Origin: Glossina fuscipes | Lineage: Eukaryota > Arthropoda > Insecta > Diptera > Glossinidae | Length of the DNA: 64,000 nt | Reading direction: 5' to 3' | Assembly (NCBI RefSeq): GCF_014805625.2 | Contig: NW_023998415.1 | Coordinates: 24,906,727 to 24,970,726 of the forward strand | Shown here: positions 24,401-39,100 of the stretch, piece by piece | Layout: each line of letters begins with the position of its first letter | Position numbering within the stretch: position 1 is the stretch's first letter | Translations under genes and position numbers: made by a program | Notes under the pieces: generated by a model | What the model saw: the letters and a program-made list of their open reading frames with translations, nothing else | Told to the model about the DNA's origin: nothing | The model's database searches: none

Positions 24401-26641
24401 TTTATTTATAAAACAAGTGTGCGTCAGTAAGTCGCTTTCGGTACAAGGGTATGTTAAGTTTGCGCGGCTGTATGCAACATCCCGCAGTGCTTCAGCTATA
24501 TCCGGCTCTTATTATACCGATCGATTTTAGTATCATTTTCTCGATACCGAATCGATTTAAACTTATCTGACCCTTTATCCGTTTTTTTCCCTTGTGCGCA
24601 TACTACAAGTCGCCATTTTTGAAATATTTTGATAAAGTTTAGGTCCAAGGATCCAATAGCAATCGTTCGGTTCAGAACGTTTTTTCAATTCATTACCATA
24701 TAAGGCCTTGCTTTGAAAAGTCAATTTACGAGTCACTGTAAGGTCGTCAGTGGCCCACTATAGTGTTTTTACTTGTGCTTATATCGATACGTATGGCTTA
24801 AGGGGCATTTTCTACAAACTATGGTACAATAAATTATTATTAGTTCGTCTTTTTTTTTTTTTTCTTTTGGTTAGGATTTATTTAATTTAACGGTATTTGT
24901 TTTGCCCTACGTTCGTTTGGAATCGTGGGGGAGAAAAAATACTTTCGATGATTTACAAGGAATTATTAAAAATATGTTTGTACTAAGCGAAGATTCGCAT
25001 TTTTATGGACGCAAACACTGAGGCACAATCTTTGCCCATAAATGCCATACAAGAAAATATTATTGCCTAATAAAAATGAACAAACAATTACATACACATG
25101 CGCGCACAAACGCAAAAGAAGCGGAAAAATAAAATAGAAAAATAAGAGAGAAAAAATATAAAATAATATGCATTCATAAAATATTGACCGAAGGTCTTTG
25201 TATACGAGCCAGCTAAACTGACTGCAATGGTTGTCCTAACCGCTTTGGTCTTGCCCGCTTTGCTTTATGTATAATAAATAAAATACGTTCAGTTAGTTGC
25301 TCAGTTGGGATTGAATAACTTTGCTTCGACAGACAGCGACGCTACTGTGTGCAAAAATAACTCCTACCTGTTTATCGTCCTTTTTTTTTTTTCTTTACGC
25401 ATAAAAACAAGCCACATACATATATATTTATTTTGTGCAAAGCATGGTTCAGCATTTTTCTTTTTTCTCCCTAATAGAATGTGAATTCATTGCGAATAGG
25501 AAACGTGGTCTTTTGGGCCTATCTATTCAAGTAAACATTTTTGGATCTGGTCACATCTCTGGCGCCGGCCAGACAGTCGACAAAGCATCGATTGAGACAA
25601 GCGTTAGTTTACCAAATAAATGAATGTCTGGCGAATGTCTGAAGGTTGCCATAGATTCCAGTTTGATAGTGTTGATTTGAGTTCCCTAATATGCTTTCTA
25701 GACGTAGAAAAACTAGCACATAATACCTTTTCGCATATTGCGGCCGCTTTTGTTTTAGCTATCAGCTCTCCAGTCAGTAGCCAGTAGTGATTAACTTTTC
25801 TGATTTTTTTTGGAGCAATTCAGAGCTTACTACACCCAACTAATTTTCCCAGATGGGAAGGCCGAAAATATTCGGCTTTAACGCCGATAGTAACGGTTCC
25901 CCCTTGCCCGGCATACACTTTTATTTCTCGCCCTCATGACCCAAAGCTTCCACATTTCTATCCAAATTTGTTTAAAGCCCACCAAAAGCATGTTGTGTTC
26001 ACTTTCACGGAGTAACTTGTTTCATAGCGTGAAGCTGAAGTCAGGACTTCCACACAAATGCTACCCTTTTGAAAAATCGGTATCTGATATGACATATAGT
26101 TATGTAGAAAAGTATTGGAGAAGTTTCAAGTTGTTATTGTATGAACTAATAAGAAATTTTTGTAGGAAGCCCTCACAAGAGAATTGTTGAAATGTGTGGT
26201 ATATATGAACTCATGTCCTCACATATCCATATATGAATATATAGTGCAAATAGAGATATACACACTTACATACATATAAATATATATATTATTGGTACGT
26301 TATCCGCATGCAGACTCGAATCGAATTACATGTGAACACAATCGCCTATATAAGCGAACATAGTAACTCCAAACAAATTACATATATTATGCATTATAAC
26401 AATCTATACTCGTGGAGACACTATGAGAATATGAGTTACGCATTAAAGATAGTTCATAACACTTGACTTTAAATAAACACTCAGACATCTCTCAGTATTC
26501 TTTATAATTAGATAGCACTGCGTACTTAATTGCGTTGAGAATTGATCTGATTGTCTTTCAACGTGTGGGAATTTACACAATATTAAAAATCATCAAAAAA
26601 ATAATTTACGCCTTGCAACGTATGTTGAGCACATATATATG

Positions 26642-26687
<46 letters not shown>

Positions 26688-27532
26688 GATTGTTTTTCTT
26701 TTTTCTTTCTTCGGGTTTGCCGTATAGTGTATGTCAGACGTGGGCAACCGCTGGCCCCCAATATTGTCGAGTCCACCCGACTACGCTTAACATTTCAAAT
26801 AATTCAATTTGCTCGCACATAACAACGCATGCTGCAAAGGGATTGCATTTGCGCTCGCTGTCGACTCAGCTTTGCAATTATCAAGTGCGCGATATGTGTT
26901 TAAATATTTGCTTTTTGTTCATCAGGTGATGAAGTGAGCGTTTCGTCAGTCCGTCAGTTCATTTGGCCATCTATCCCTGTATTTCTTTACCTATTCTTTT
27001 GTCCTTTAATATGCCGTTATATACGAAGTAGAAAAACCACTTCGTTTCTTCCTCTTACTCAAATCAAGAAAGCCTCAGAAAAAGTTCAAAAACTATTACG
27101 AAAACCTAAAATTTCATTAATACTATCTCGAGTACAGTTAATAAAATTCAAGATATTTCTGAACGGGTTTAACCTACATCCGAATATTACCGTATGCGAT
27201 TGTTTTTTAAATCCAAAAAATTAAATCTTAGATACTTTGTGCTATTAAAAAAAAAAAAAAAAAAAAAAATTCTTTAAAAGTCCCCTACGTCTCGAGACTA
27301 AATGCTCTATAGTGTGCGTGCACTTATTTCTCAATTTTAAATTAAATTTTCTTTTCTTTATATTTCCTTTGTTCAGATAGTTGACATTTGTTTGACTTTG
27401 CCATTGAACATTTGGTCCATTGTCAATGTTTTCTATTCCATTTGTATATTTGTGTGTTTATCTCGTTTGCCTTGTTTACACGTTTACACAAACATATTGC
27501 GCTTACATTGCGAATTGTTATTACATGTATTC

Positions 27533-27579
<47 letters not shown>

Positions 27580-30090
27580 AATATACATATATATGAGATA
27601 TATCAAAACACTTATGAAATCTCTATTCTCGTTTCGAGTTCCGTACGTCATCTCCCTTTAACAAGGACATTATACGACTAAAAAAAATTTCTATAATAAT
27701 TTTGCTCAATTTTCTTATTGACAATAAATGATTTTATTATATGCTATAATAAATTTAATTTCATTGCATAACAGTTTCCAAAAGTATACTGTGACATTTC
27801 AGAGAAATGCAGAAAACTCATAGGTGTCGTTTACTTGGTCTTGACAAGTTCAAATGTCAAATATATGTCCAGTGTATATTTGATCAACATACTCGTAGGC
27901 TTAAAAATATGGGATACTCTTCGGAAAGAACACTACATTAGTTCAAATTTGAATCGAATGGCTTGGAATGAGTGACCCAACTCTGTCCACTTATTACTCT
28001 TTGCTCTCGACAAGACGTAAGTTATTGAAATATCTATTGCGACTCGAAGAGGCTCCCTGTGCCGAAGCAATCGCTGCCGGATAGGTGGAGAGTCAAGCTT
28101 GCTATCTGTCATTGTGTAACTTTGATTTTAAACTCGAACTGATGCCTTTGTTGTTGTTGTTTATGTTTATTCAAAATTGTTTCTAAACAAAAAATTCATT
28201 AAATTAACTTCATTGAGACGATTGATGAGTAGATATGTGGGGGACATGTGAGGATAACTCGAACTCTTTCAGTGCCTCTGTTAAGAAATTAAAAGTGTAG
28301 AATGACATTTTTCTTTGGTGATTACGAATTTCGGCTATTGAATTGCATAAGTTCTTGCCACTTTCTCCATGTTTTCGCAGCACGTAAAATGTAAAACGTG
28401 CGTTTCTATCTTCGGCACATGCAGCAAAAAGAACTCTTTTAAACACGAAAATTTCACGCAAACACAAGAAAGAAGAATATCTGTACATGCAAGGGCAGTT
28501 TTATAGTCCTCCAATGGCAGGAAACTCTCCAATGGAGAAAAATAAAAGAAAATATAGTGCAATAAAACAACATCTCGTCTCTAATACATTCAGAATAACT
28601 TTAAACACATTTACAATTTCCCATTTTTTTGATCTGAATTGTTTACAATACCTTTACAACAACATTTCAACGAGTCATTTGTGCAATATTTTCGAAAAAA
28701 TAAACGAAGCATTTCTGTTAATGATATAAAAAGAGTTATTTTTTGATAGGGAATTTAACCTTTTTTTCATTTAAACGCTCGCCAATCATAAATAAATAAA
28801 TATATTTAAAAGGCAACCTACTTAGTGTTGCAGAATGAATAAAATTGTAGAGTAAATGATTTTTTTTTAAATGCAAAGTAAAAGCAGTTTGTCTCAGAGC
28901 TCGTCAATTTAAAGATGCCTCGTTCGAATGCATTCGATGTTGAATATTGTTTTTTAAAAATACATTTGTTATTGAATGCACTTGAATGTATACAATTATT
29001 ATTTTTTTATTACTTTCCCCTTTCGTTGTAGCAGTCGCAACGTCTCAAAATTTTCGGTGATTTTTCTAAACTCAATCAATATTATAGGACATGCGAGAAT
29101 TAACGGTCCATAAATAAATACGAAAAGCCGTGTGATGTCGAAAGTCATTCAGTTTTGAAAATTTTGAAAAATTCACTTATTCGACGATAACACTTTGACG
29201 AAGATGTTAATATACAGTTTGCAAGGTTGTCAGAGATATCAGAGCGTTTACTGTGAAGATGCTCTTTTAATACCAGAAAAGGGCGTAAATGTTTCGCTAG
29301 TTTCCGCAAGATCTTAACTGCGAAACTAAGCACGAACTGAAAGTCAGTTTTGAATCATTTATATAAGACTAGATATAAAAAAAAAGTTTGATAGATGGCT
29401 ATTACATGAATTAACGGTAAAAAATCGAACAAACAATATTTCCATCTGGAAGTAGGTAATGAAGCGAAAGTCGATAGACCGATAACGGACAGCAAATAGT
29501 GAATTACTTAGGACAATAGTATATGAAAATGATCCTCGTTCGAAATGAATGGATCTACACACATCCTGGCAAAGCCAGTTAAGGTCCTTCTTTGCGTGTA
29601 TTGCGATTGGATGAAAATATCGTGAAATGTGACTTTATCAGACAAATCAGTTTGAATTATGTTGGAAAATCGCCACGAAGTTTTTTCTTGGATCTTTTGT
29701 TATCAGCTATGTCTACATTTTTCTTGCTTTTCGCTTCTTTTTCACACCCATCGTGGGTACATAAAGTTGGTCCTTTCATTCCAAAATACTAAGCGGAGAC
29801 TTCATAAAGTATATGGCACGCTGGATCAACATAGAATTTCTTAATCGATTTATCATCCAACACATCTACACGTTTGTCCGTATGTTAGTTGTTCGTTGTG
29901 AAAGCAACAATTTCTCTCGCAGATTCTTCGCTCAACGAACCTAAATGCGAGTTTATAATTGCCTAATGGGTATTAAAAATTTATCTTAAGGTGCATATAA
30001 CTTTCTTATGGGTAATTGTGTGTGCATATATAGATGTGTGTTGAAAATAATTTACAACTTCTTTGGAAAGGTACTCTTACAATAGTAAAT

Positions 30091-30138
<48 letters not shown>

Positions 30139-33100
30139 GAATGGCGAATAAAATTCTTCTTCAATCTGTTGCATATTCTTTGTATGTTTTGAGATTTTCT
30201 TCGCTTAAACATTTTAATTAAGGATTTTTCTCCTATATTTTGCTAAAAATAAAAGCTTTGCTATTTCTGATCATTATGATGAAAATCATTCAATTTCGTG
30301 AATATGTTAAAAGAATGTTTTTGCAGCTTTCAGTCATGCTGTTGCACTTAATATTATATAAAACTTATATGACATTTTTTTTTTTTTTCTTTCTTCTTTT
30401 TATTGCGAGAAAACTTTGACGCTCTTACTAAATCGAACATTCACATGCACGGGAATATGTACATATAAATATATATATATTTATTTATATATTTTAAAAT
30501 AAATATGTGTATTAAAAGTAAAACCGTGCATGTGGATGTGTATTTTAGTGTGAGCTCCAAAGTTTACCTTTTTGCGATATTTCATATTATATTTTGAGTT
30601 AAATTTTTTTCCCATTTTTATTCGCTGAAATGCAATTTGCTTGAATATATAAATTTTTTGTTTTTTTTTTTTGTTTTTTTTTTTTCTTATAAATGAACAT
30701 AACTCGCACGCATATATACAAAGAAAAATATATATATACGAATATTCACAAAAGGGAAAACTTTGTTCGCTACTATCCGGAACAAGGTGATGACGTTGTC
30801 ATGCGGAAATAATTTCAAGATTCAAAAAAATTTTACCGACGAAAAAAAAAATACAACATTTAAAAAAAAAAAACAAAGTCCCATCTTAGCTTAGTACACA
30901 GGTTTAATTAATGTGCATGTGCCACAAACATGTGTGTCTCTTACGTTCAGAGACTTTTAAAACATACGAAAGCTATACCTTAACTCAAGTAAGGAATTTG
31001 AAGAAAAGAGAAAAGAAAAAGTTGCCGAAAATTAAAATTCTTTTGTGTTTGCGTTGATTTATGCATAAATTCATAAATATTGTATAAATACAATGGAGCA
31101 ATTAAATTTATCATAAGATATAAGCCGTTTGCATCCTTCGAATTGCAAATAATGCATCGATGCATAGATCCGTAGCGAATATGGAGTCAATCTTGAGAAC
31201 AACAAATCTCCAATGGCTGCGAACGGTTGATTGATTAATCTGTGCTGCCTACATTTGTCGCTTAATTGACGTCACTAATACATCACTATGTAACTTGAGC
31301 GAGAAACATAATACATATCAAACTCTCCGTAACTAAATTTTATATATAAATTGCGATGCCCGGTTACAGTCTGTCCGTATTTGTTGCGGCTGCGCGACGC
31401 CCAAGTTTCTCATTTCCACATATGACATAGAGAGTATCACGCATAAGGGACAATACCATTTTATAGCATTCCTTCTTTATATTTTTTTGTATTTTATTAT
31501 CTTAACTATGACCTAAGCTCTGTAAACATGATATAAAAACACTTCTTTTGGAATAGCGGAGCGGGGTGCGAGGGGAGGTATTTTGAACAGTGCAAGAAAT
31601 GGACTTTTTCGAACGCGCATTTTAAGTGCACTAAATGCATATCTGATAATAACAAAAAAGCGATTGATGATCAAAGAAAAAATTAGAAGCACAAGGCTGC
31701 AACGTCCATAGAGTTGTTCAATTCAACTCCATTAAGCCAATTGCATTTCTCTCTTTTAAGCTCGCACCTTGAATTTTCAGTCCGATTGCCTTCAAATTTC
31801 AACGCGAACTTTAAAAAATTAGTTTCTCTAGTGAGCATCAGCGAATTGATTTAAACAAAAAGCAAAAAAACAAAGAATTTCTAATTAACGGCATATTTTT
31901 TAAGATCACCTTGTTCAAAAAACCTCTCATGGCTCATTAGAGTTTGCAAAGTATTTTGAAAAAAATTTCGTGTTTGTTGTTTTAGATGTAAAGAAAGGTG
32001 TGCGTGTGAAAAGGCAACGAAAGGAAGGTCGATGTAAATATGGAATAATTTTGTGAGGTCTAACTTGCTTCCACGTTATTCCGCATAGACTTGAAAAATT
32101 TCTGCTATCATATTTAAAAATTCATATATTAATAAATTCCTTCATTTCTGGTAAACGAGAAATGTTCTAATGAACATGATATACATACATATCACTTAAG
32201 AAGAAAGAAAATTTATTAAAAATACAATTTATTCCTGCACGTTTAAAACATAATTAAGTTTTGCGTCTAAGAGCTTCGTATATACTTGAAATGTCGGAAT
32301 AAATTTCAGCTTTCATTTAATATAACATAAAGCAATTCATATATTTGATGCATAAGCATCGGCACAATAACAAATCCTTACAACAATTATTGAATATGTA
32401 AACAATAAAAAAATCAGGAATTTTTTGCATTCGACTCAAATACTAGTATTCACTATCCATAGGTATTATGTGAAACTTTTATATTCATCAGCATATTTAA
32501 ATGTGTTCGTCTATGCGTCCATTCATTAAAATTTACGGTAAAAATCTCAAAGTCTTATCACTTTAGTTGAGTGAAATCGAACAACAAATATATTTACAAT
32601 CATCAAGAGACCGTCTACAAGCGCGAGATATTCTTTTCAATTACGCTAATGGCTTACAGATTAACGTTCATTAATGTACGTAATTTTCATATATAGTTCA
32701 TTAATGTACGCAATTTTCATATGCAGTGGATTACTGTTTGCTTACTTTTTATATTATATATGAGTAAGCATCTCTTTTATTCACAAGCAGTCAAACAATA
32801 CAATAAAAAGTCAATAATAATTTTTTTTAAGAATAGATTCCTTTCAAATCAATCGACATGAATCGTATATAACGGAATTCTTTTCCTTTAGTTCAGTTAA
32901 TCACATCCGTGCCGATCAAACTCGCTGTATAAAATTATGTCAAATAAATATATGGAAAATTGTGCCGAAATTGTGTTTGATAGGAATTTTTGCGAATCGA
33001 AATAATCCAACACCAGACAACCGGGAAAATAACATAACTTTTGGCGAAACAACCGAAACTTAAACAAGAATTGATAGTGGAGAATACGATGGGTTGTTCA

Positions 33101-36100
33101 GAAATTCGAACTAGACTTTAGGTAATGTTAGACTTCATAGCCAGCGACAGGGTTGCATTTATTCGCCTACAAATGGACGTGGTATCCACTGGAAATACAC
33201 CTTTTGGCGAGTTGTACAATCGAAGCGTAAACGAGTGTTGTTGGAGAATGCGATGGGTTGTTCAGAAGTTTGGACTCGACTTGAAGTAATTTTACACTTT
33301 GCAGCCATCAACTAGTGACAGGGTTGCATTTATTCCACTACGAATGGACGCGACATCCACTTGGAATAGAGCTTCCCAAGCCGAGGTATTGATGCAAAAT
33401 AGTCAATACATTGCTTCTTAATACCTTTAGGACATCAGCTATCACTTGCAGCTTAACTTATCAATTATTCAGAATAATCATTAAGATATTTTTTGACATC
33501 GACAACCTTTTGCATTATCAATCAATCATCTAAACTTTTTCTATTGTCACATTAAAAGTGTTGATAGCATTTTGGTTCTTGGGGATAGCACTGGATGTTC
33601 CCGGGCTTTTGTTTGTAAGTTTGCGGCTCCGTTCGTGTTTTCCGTGTTGTCTTTTGTTAAGCTGTCTGAGAGATTACTTTGCTTTTATAAACATTGTTGT
33701 GTCAAAGTGTTCAGATATATCTTTGCCCTACGATTGCTGCTTTGATGTTAATTACTTATCCGTTTTCTATTCTGTATTGCTCGTGTTTTTATAAAGTCAA
33801 TCTTTCTTTTAAAAATTTTCTAATGTCTTTTTGTTGTTGTATGTTGCTGATTTTATTTGCATTAGCTGATTTCTGGTTCTTCCAAAGCGGATTTTTCTCA
33901 TTCCGTGGATACATTGCCTAATTCGTGTTTTTTTTCGCTTTTAGTTCTTACGTGTGCGAGCAAAGCAGTTGCGGACCATTTTCTCTCATTACTTTTAGTT
34001 TGTTTTCTATGGCTTCCTTTGGCATTCTATTAGAATGGTATGTTTATACACAACATGTCCCCTCAAGGTGGGTCCGGCTTCCGGTCGTTACGTAACCTGT
34101 TGATTATGCGATCGTTACGGATCACCGAAGTGTGGTGGCATTATCGGCAAAGCTGCGGACGCAATGTTGAGTCTTTCAAAACGATTACGTTGGTCATACT
34201 CTGACTGTGCCAAGCGGGACATCGATTGATAGTAACTTTGACAATTACAAAAATCGGACACACGCCACTTGTGATTCGGATTTATGTAACACCCGAAAAG
34301 ATCTGAGCTAGACTCAACTTTCAGCCGATTCAGAATCACTTTTTGAATCAGTCTAAGTCTGTTTCCCCGGCTACCTGTATGCGTTCAACCTACAGGCCGC
34401 AATTTTTGAGATATCATAGATAGTTTTTCCGTTACGGTCACTATAACACCTTGCTTTGAAAAACGGTTATGCGAATAACTGTATCAAGCAATTAACGCGA
34501 TTAACGTCACGTCGTTTTATGTACACTTTCTCACATTTACGTGAGTGCGGTTAAGGGTGAGGGAGCAAACCCTTAGTTAATTGGCTTTATATAGAATCGA
34601 GGATTTGTCGACCATTTCCTTAAACCAATTATTCTCAATTTGTCCAGACAGCTGCTCGTTCGATTTTATCTCGAAAAATATTTCACGAAATGGGAAAAAT
34701 TTTCCAAGCAGAACTCTTGTCGTTAGCAAAATTTTAGTTTTAGTTTTACGGGATAGGTACAAGTAAATTGATTTCAGATATGCATAGCTTAGTATAGTAG
34801 TAACTTTGTAATGTTTTCTATCTCCCGGTTCAAGAAAATAAATAAATAAATATAATAATAATTACATGAACATAACGTACAGAGAGTAAACAGAGACATA
34901 TATACTTACTTTATGACTAGAATCGGCAATTTGTTTTAATCCGACGGACAAATTTTTCAATTTGCCTGTGCTCAGCGACAATCGTGAGAGCAAAGGTTTT
35001 GCGAGACCATTACGTTGGGCATCGGAGAGATCTTTGGCGTTGGCCTCCAGAATGAATTGTTCTTTGCTTACCAATAAATCAGCCAATGTGTGAACAGCGC
35101 TGGCTCTTTGCTCTGGAGTTAACGTTTGCAATTGACGGCTGCCTTCCCTCGCTGCAAAATACACAAAAAATAAACATGAGAAAAGTTTGAACGCGTCGTT
35201 CACGTATTTGTCAAGAAAAAAATAAATAAAAAATAAAAGCAATAGTTTAACCGAAAAATTAAAAAAGAAAGGCAAAGAAAAGAAAACTTTACTTCTTCCG
35301 CTCTTCACATCGGACAAAACATTCATGCAATTCGGATATTAGTTAATTCTTGACAAGCGTTGCGCTTAAACTTTTTCACTGCCATCAAACGTTTCGCAAA
35401 AAAAAAAAAAAGAACGAAAAATCCTTTATGTAAAGCTTAGGCCGAATTTTTTAATACCCATACCATCACGCACCGCCCTGCGTTCGCCGATTGCTAGATA
35501 GCATAATAATCCATTCATTCATTCCATAGAAAGACATATCGTTTATATTGTAAATTCGAACTTATACCTTTTTTTTTTATTAATGCTGAAGCTACCTCAT
35601 AGACAATTTTCAAGATTAAACGACTTTTATACGCATATAAACCTTGCCTAGTTGCGAGAACATTCTGTCTTCGAGCCTTTTTTCTTGGAGAGGGATTTTC
35701 ACGGTAACACCATCAGATATGCGAACGGTCCAAGGGATACGAGAAAAATTTCTTATCCGTTTTTTACTTTACATTCACGGCGACCGACCATTGAGAACAT
35801 AATTATTTTGTGGCATCTTCGAGGAATATTTGGTTGCGTTGTGAACGCTTGAATCAATTTAATATGCCGTCTGGAATATTGTTAAAGAACTCTTTCGTAC
35901 GACGATTTTAACATCAATTTGAAGTTTAATTAAATCCGGAATTAGTGCTACGGTATTTCATTCAGTGCAGTCTCACGCATACACCTTTACGCGCAGGCAC
36001 TTTTAAACGTAGTTTAAAATGAATTCATTGAAATCTTTCCAAAGCATTTCATTTACTATTTGATTCGAATTTTCTTTTCATTGAGTAAATATTTCGCTAA

Positions 36101-39100
36101 AGCCAACCGTGGTCGTACATTAACAGCTTACGTTACAGATCGGATGTAAAAAACTTTTACAATTACATTCTAACGAACGCATATGTTGAGGTAAACATAT
36201 CAATAATAACTCTGCGATGGCTAACGTTTTCCTTTAGCGAACGAATCGTTACCGTTTAAAGTATTAACGAGCGTTTATTAAAATTGATGGAACGCATTAC
36301 CACAATTAAATTATGTTTAATCATTCACACCAGAAAGCCTGATGACCAAACAGAGCAAATCTAAATTAAAAGAATACTGACTTACTTGAACGCTTTACAT
36401 GCCTTTGTTGCTGTCTACGCATATACTTAAACTTAAGAGTTTTCCTATATATTTTATAATGCTTTTGTTTAAAACAACAAACGATACATTATAATAGAGG
36501 TTATCAGGAGAACTTCATAACCCAGACAGGACCTTAAGTCACGACAAGAATTGTGTCAATTTTGATCACCAAACTGCTACGCGGTGTAGATAGTTAGTAC
36601 ACATAAATGTGTACCGTACTCGAAGAATATATTGTCAATGAAAGTGTTGGACGAAAGCAGTTGCAAAACTTCCGTCAACGTAGCTCAATTTACGCTCGAA
36701 GATTATGCTTCCAATAAAAGAATTGAAACGACTGAGCGCACTATTCATGATTAGCTTTTAGTTATTCGAAAGCGGCAAAAATTTCCGAACAAAATTCATT
36801 TTGCCTTAATGCTAACACTAACGCTACGCCATACGGTACTTTGTTGTGGTTTTTTTTTTTTTTTTCTTCCTTCTTGGCCTAAGACATCTGGGGCAGAGGA
36901 ATGTGGAAGCTTCTGAAAGGACGGCAGATAGTTATTCAACGTTTTACTCTCAATTTTCGATATAAATTTATGCATAAATTTTCCATAGCTGGCCCTTTAT
37001 AGCAGTAGTTATTGAATCCACTAGGAAGGTCCAAATCGATGGATGTCTATTTTATATTTTTAATGGTACCTTTTAATGAATAGTAATTTGCACCTGTAAG
37101 ATCTTAGGGTTAACCGTTTTTGCAATTTGAACGAAAGCTTCCGAAATATTGCTCACATCAAACGTCATTGTGATTTGCATAAAATCAAAAGCAAAGCGAA
37201 AAAAAAAGAGAGGAAAAAGAGAAAGAAAAACAAAAGGGAACAAGATTTTGAATCATAAATGGCATGTACATGTATGTATGTCTATGTATGTATGTGTTGT
37301 ACCATATGTTGCAGTGTTTTAATGTTTTTCTTGTTTTCTTTTTTCTTTTTTTTTTGTGTTTTTTCCTAGCCATTATAACATTGTGAGCACAAACATTTAC
37401 GTAAATATTCAAGGAATGTGATTTTGAAGTTTATATTCAATATACTATGTGCACACGTCACACGTACAATGGATTTTTCTACCGCATTACATTAAGTAAA
37501 CATATGCATACGAGCAAGTAAGGTCTATACGAATGCATTTCTATTTAGGGCATGCACATGAGTAAACACATACATATGCATTTAATGTGGAGAAACATAA
37601 AAAGTGTTAAAGTTTTTATAACTGCATCCGATGTATATATGCAGTTTAGTACATAAATATATATATGTATCTATATAGGCGAGTGTGTCATATACATATC
37701 AAAAAAAAAAAAAAAAAATATTTCAATTTATATAAAATGTGATTAATAGAGGAAAAATGTCGGATGAATTAATATTAAATAATTTAGTAGAATGCTGCAA
37801 GGTAATATAAATAACTGAAACGATAACCAGCTTTAAAGTGAATTTTGCGACAAGTATGCACAAAAAATCAAAACAGAGAAATTACGAAATTTGATACTCA
37901 TGAATCCGGTACGGACGGTAGCGGATGTCGTCTATGGGTAGATTGTCAAATTTAACTTGTGATTACTAATTAAGTACATTATTATTAAATGAAAAAGCTT
38001 CATCTTTTCATAATTGGGGGGAAAAAAGCGATCGCTACTAAGTCCTATGCAATCTTAGAGAAAATTAAATTTCACGAATCGTTGTGTAGAATAAGTAAAG
38101 TCACGCAGCGATGAAAGTTTTATATGATTCGCAAGAAAGACCAAGGGATGCAAATGAGTTGATTGTATGGATTCATATTTCAAATATATTGAATATGTTG
38201 AAATAACCATTCCTCCCATGACCACGGATAATTTCCATCTAAGCTTAAAAATCAGTGAATGTGAGAAAAAATTCTTTTGACCTGCAAGAGCCAATGAATG
38301 GGTGATGAAGAAACTCTTCAATCTTTACTAAGAATCGTATAGTCCAAGACATCTCTATAAAAGAACATTGCATGAAACTTTCGCCGGAATATCTATCCTA
38401 TTGAATATTAAGCATCACCAAGATCGTCGATAATTTCGATGAAAACCAAGTATTTTGGAAAATGTATTCTGCCCTCTTGCAGGCAATGCAAAGTAACAGC
38501 AATTGTAAAGTTTTTTGCCTCTACGTACATCTCATTTTTTACTCACCGCTCTCAGCAAGTTCCTCGACTGGGGTGGTGAAGCCGTCTGTTGATTCGGTGA
38601 AGAACGTACCCACTTTCCTACCACCGATTATAGTTTTAATGGCTTTTTCTTGCATACCATTACATATCACTACGCTGACGCCACGATCTAAGGCCCAAGT
38701 AGCAGCCTTAACTTTCGAATCCATACCACCGGTGCCCACCTATAACGATAATAATGTTTGCAATCAAATTATTAAATATTTTCCCGCGATTTTATTCACT
38801 AAGTTGATTATTGTCCGCACTCGTACATTTACTTGCACATACATACGTAAATTTGAATATGAAAAATTTTCAATTAATTTTATATGAAGAGATTGACATT
38901 GAGATAAGTCGCCTCTGTCTCAATGCTTCGGGAAAAGAGACATTTACGCACATATCTGTGTATGTATATCTATGTATTTCTAGCTGTAATTCAGATAAGA
39001 AGCTCGAGGTTCATACAATAAGACTCGAAGGCTGCTGAATTGCTTTAGGAGAAATCTTTAAGAGCTTTCTGACATGGAATTTAAGCTGCTGCGGTATTTT

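Larger units (their letters stand above)
23504..34909 (-). other. P5CS intron 8 (11.4 kb)
   Basis: The largest intron, donor GTAAGT and acceptor TTTATAG. It holds (TA)n tracts (26645, 27533, 30094), poly-A at 27247, a coding-like repeat fragment (28.23-28.50 kb), a 30-bp tandem pair (32666) and a 164-bp-period duplication (33.07-33.39 kb). The open frames seen (for example at 23537-23926 plus and 26934-27224 plus) resemble no protein I know and look like chance. No nested gene found. Confidence 0.85.

Noticed and set aside
26535..26929. Overlapping plus-strand frames over the (TA)n tract
   Set aside because: Their N-termini are Tyr/Ile runs from TA repeats and the remainder matches nothing.
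35152..35326. N-terminal extension of the exon 8 frame ([15 protein letters not shown]..)
   Set aside because: It is intron sequence upstream of a clear acceptor. The REGSRQLQ segment is family-like and the extension is not.
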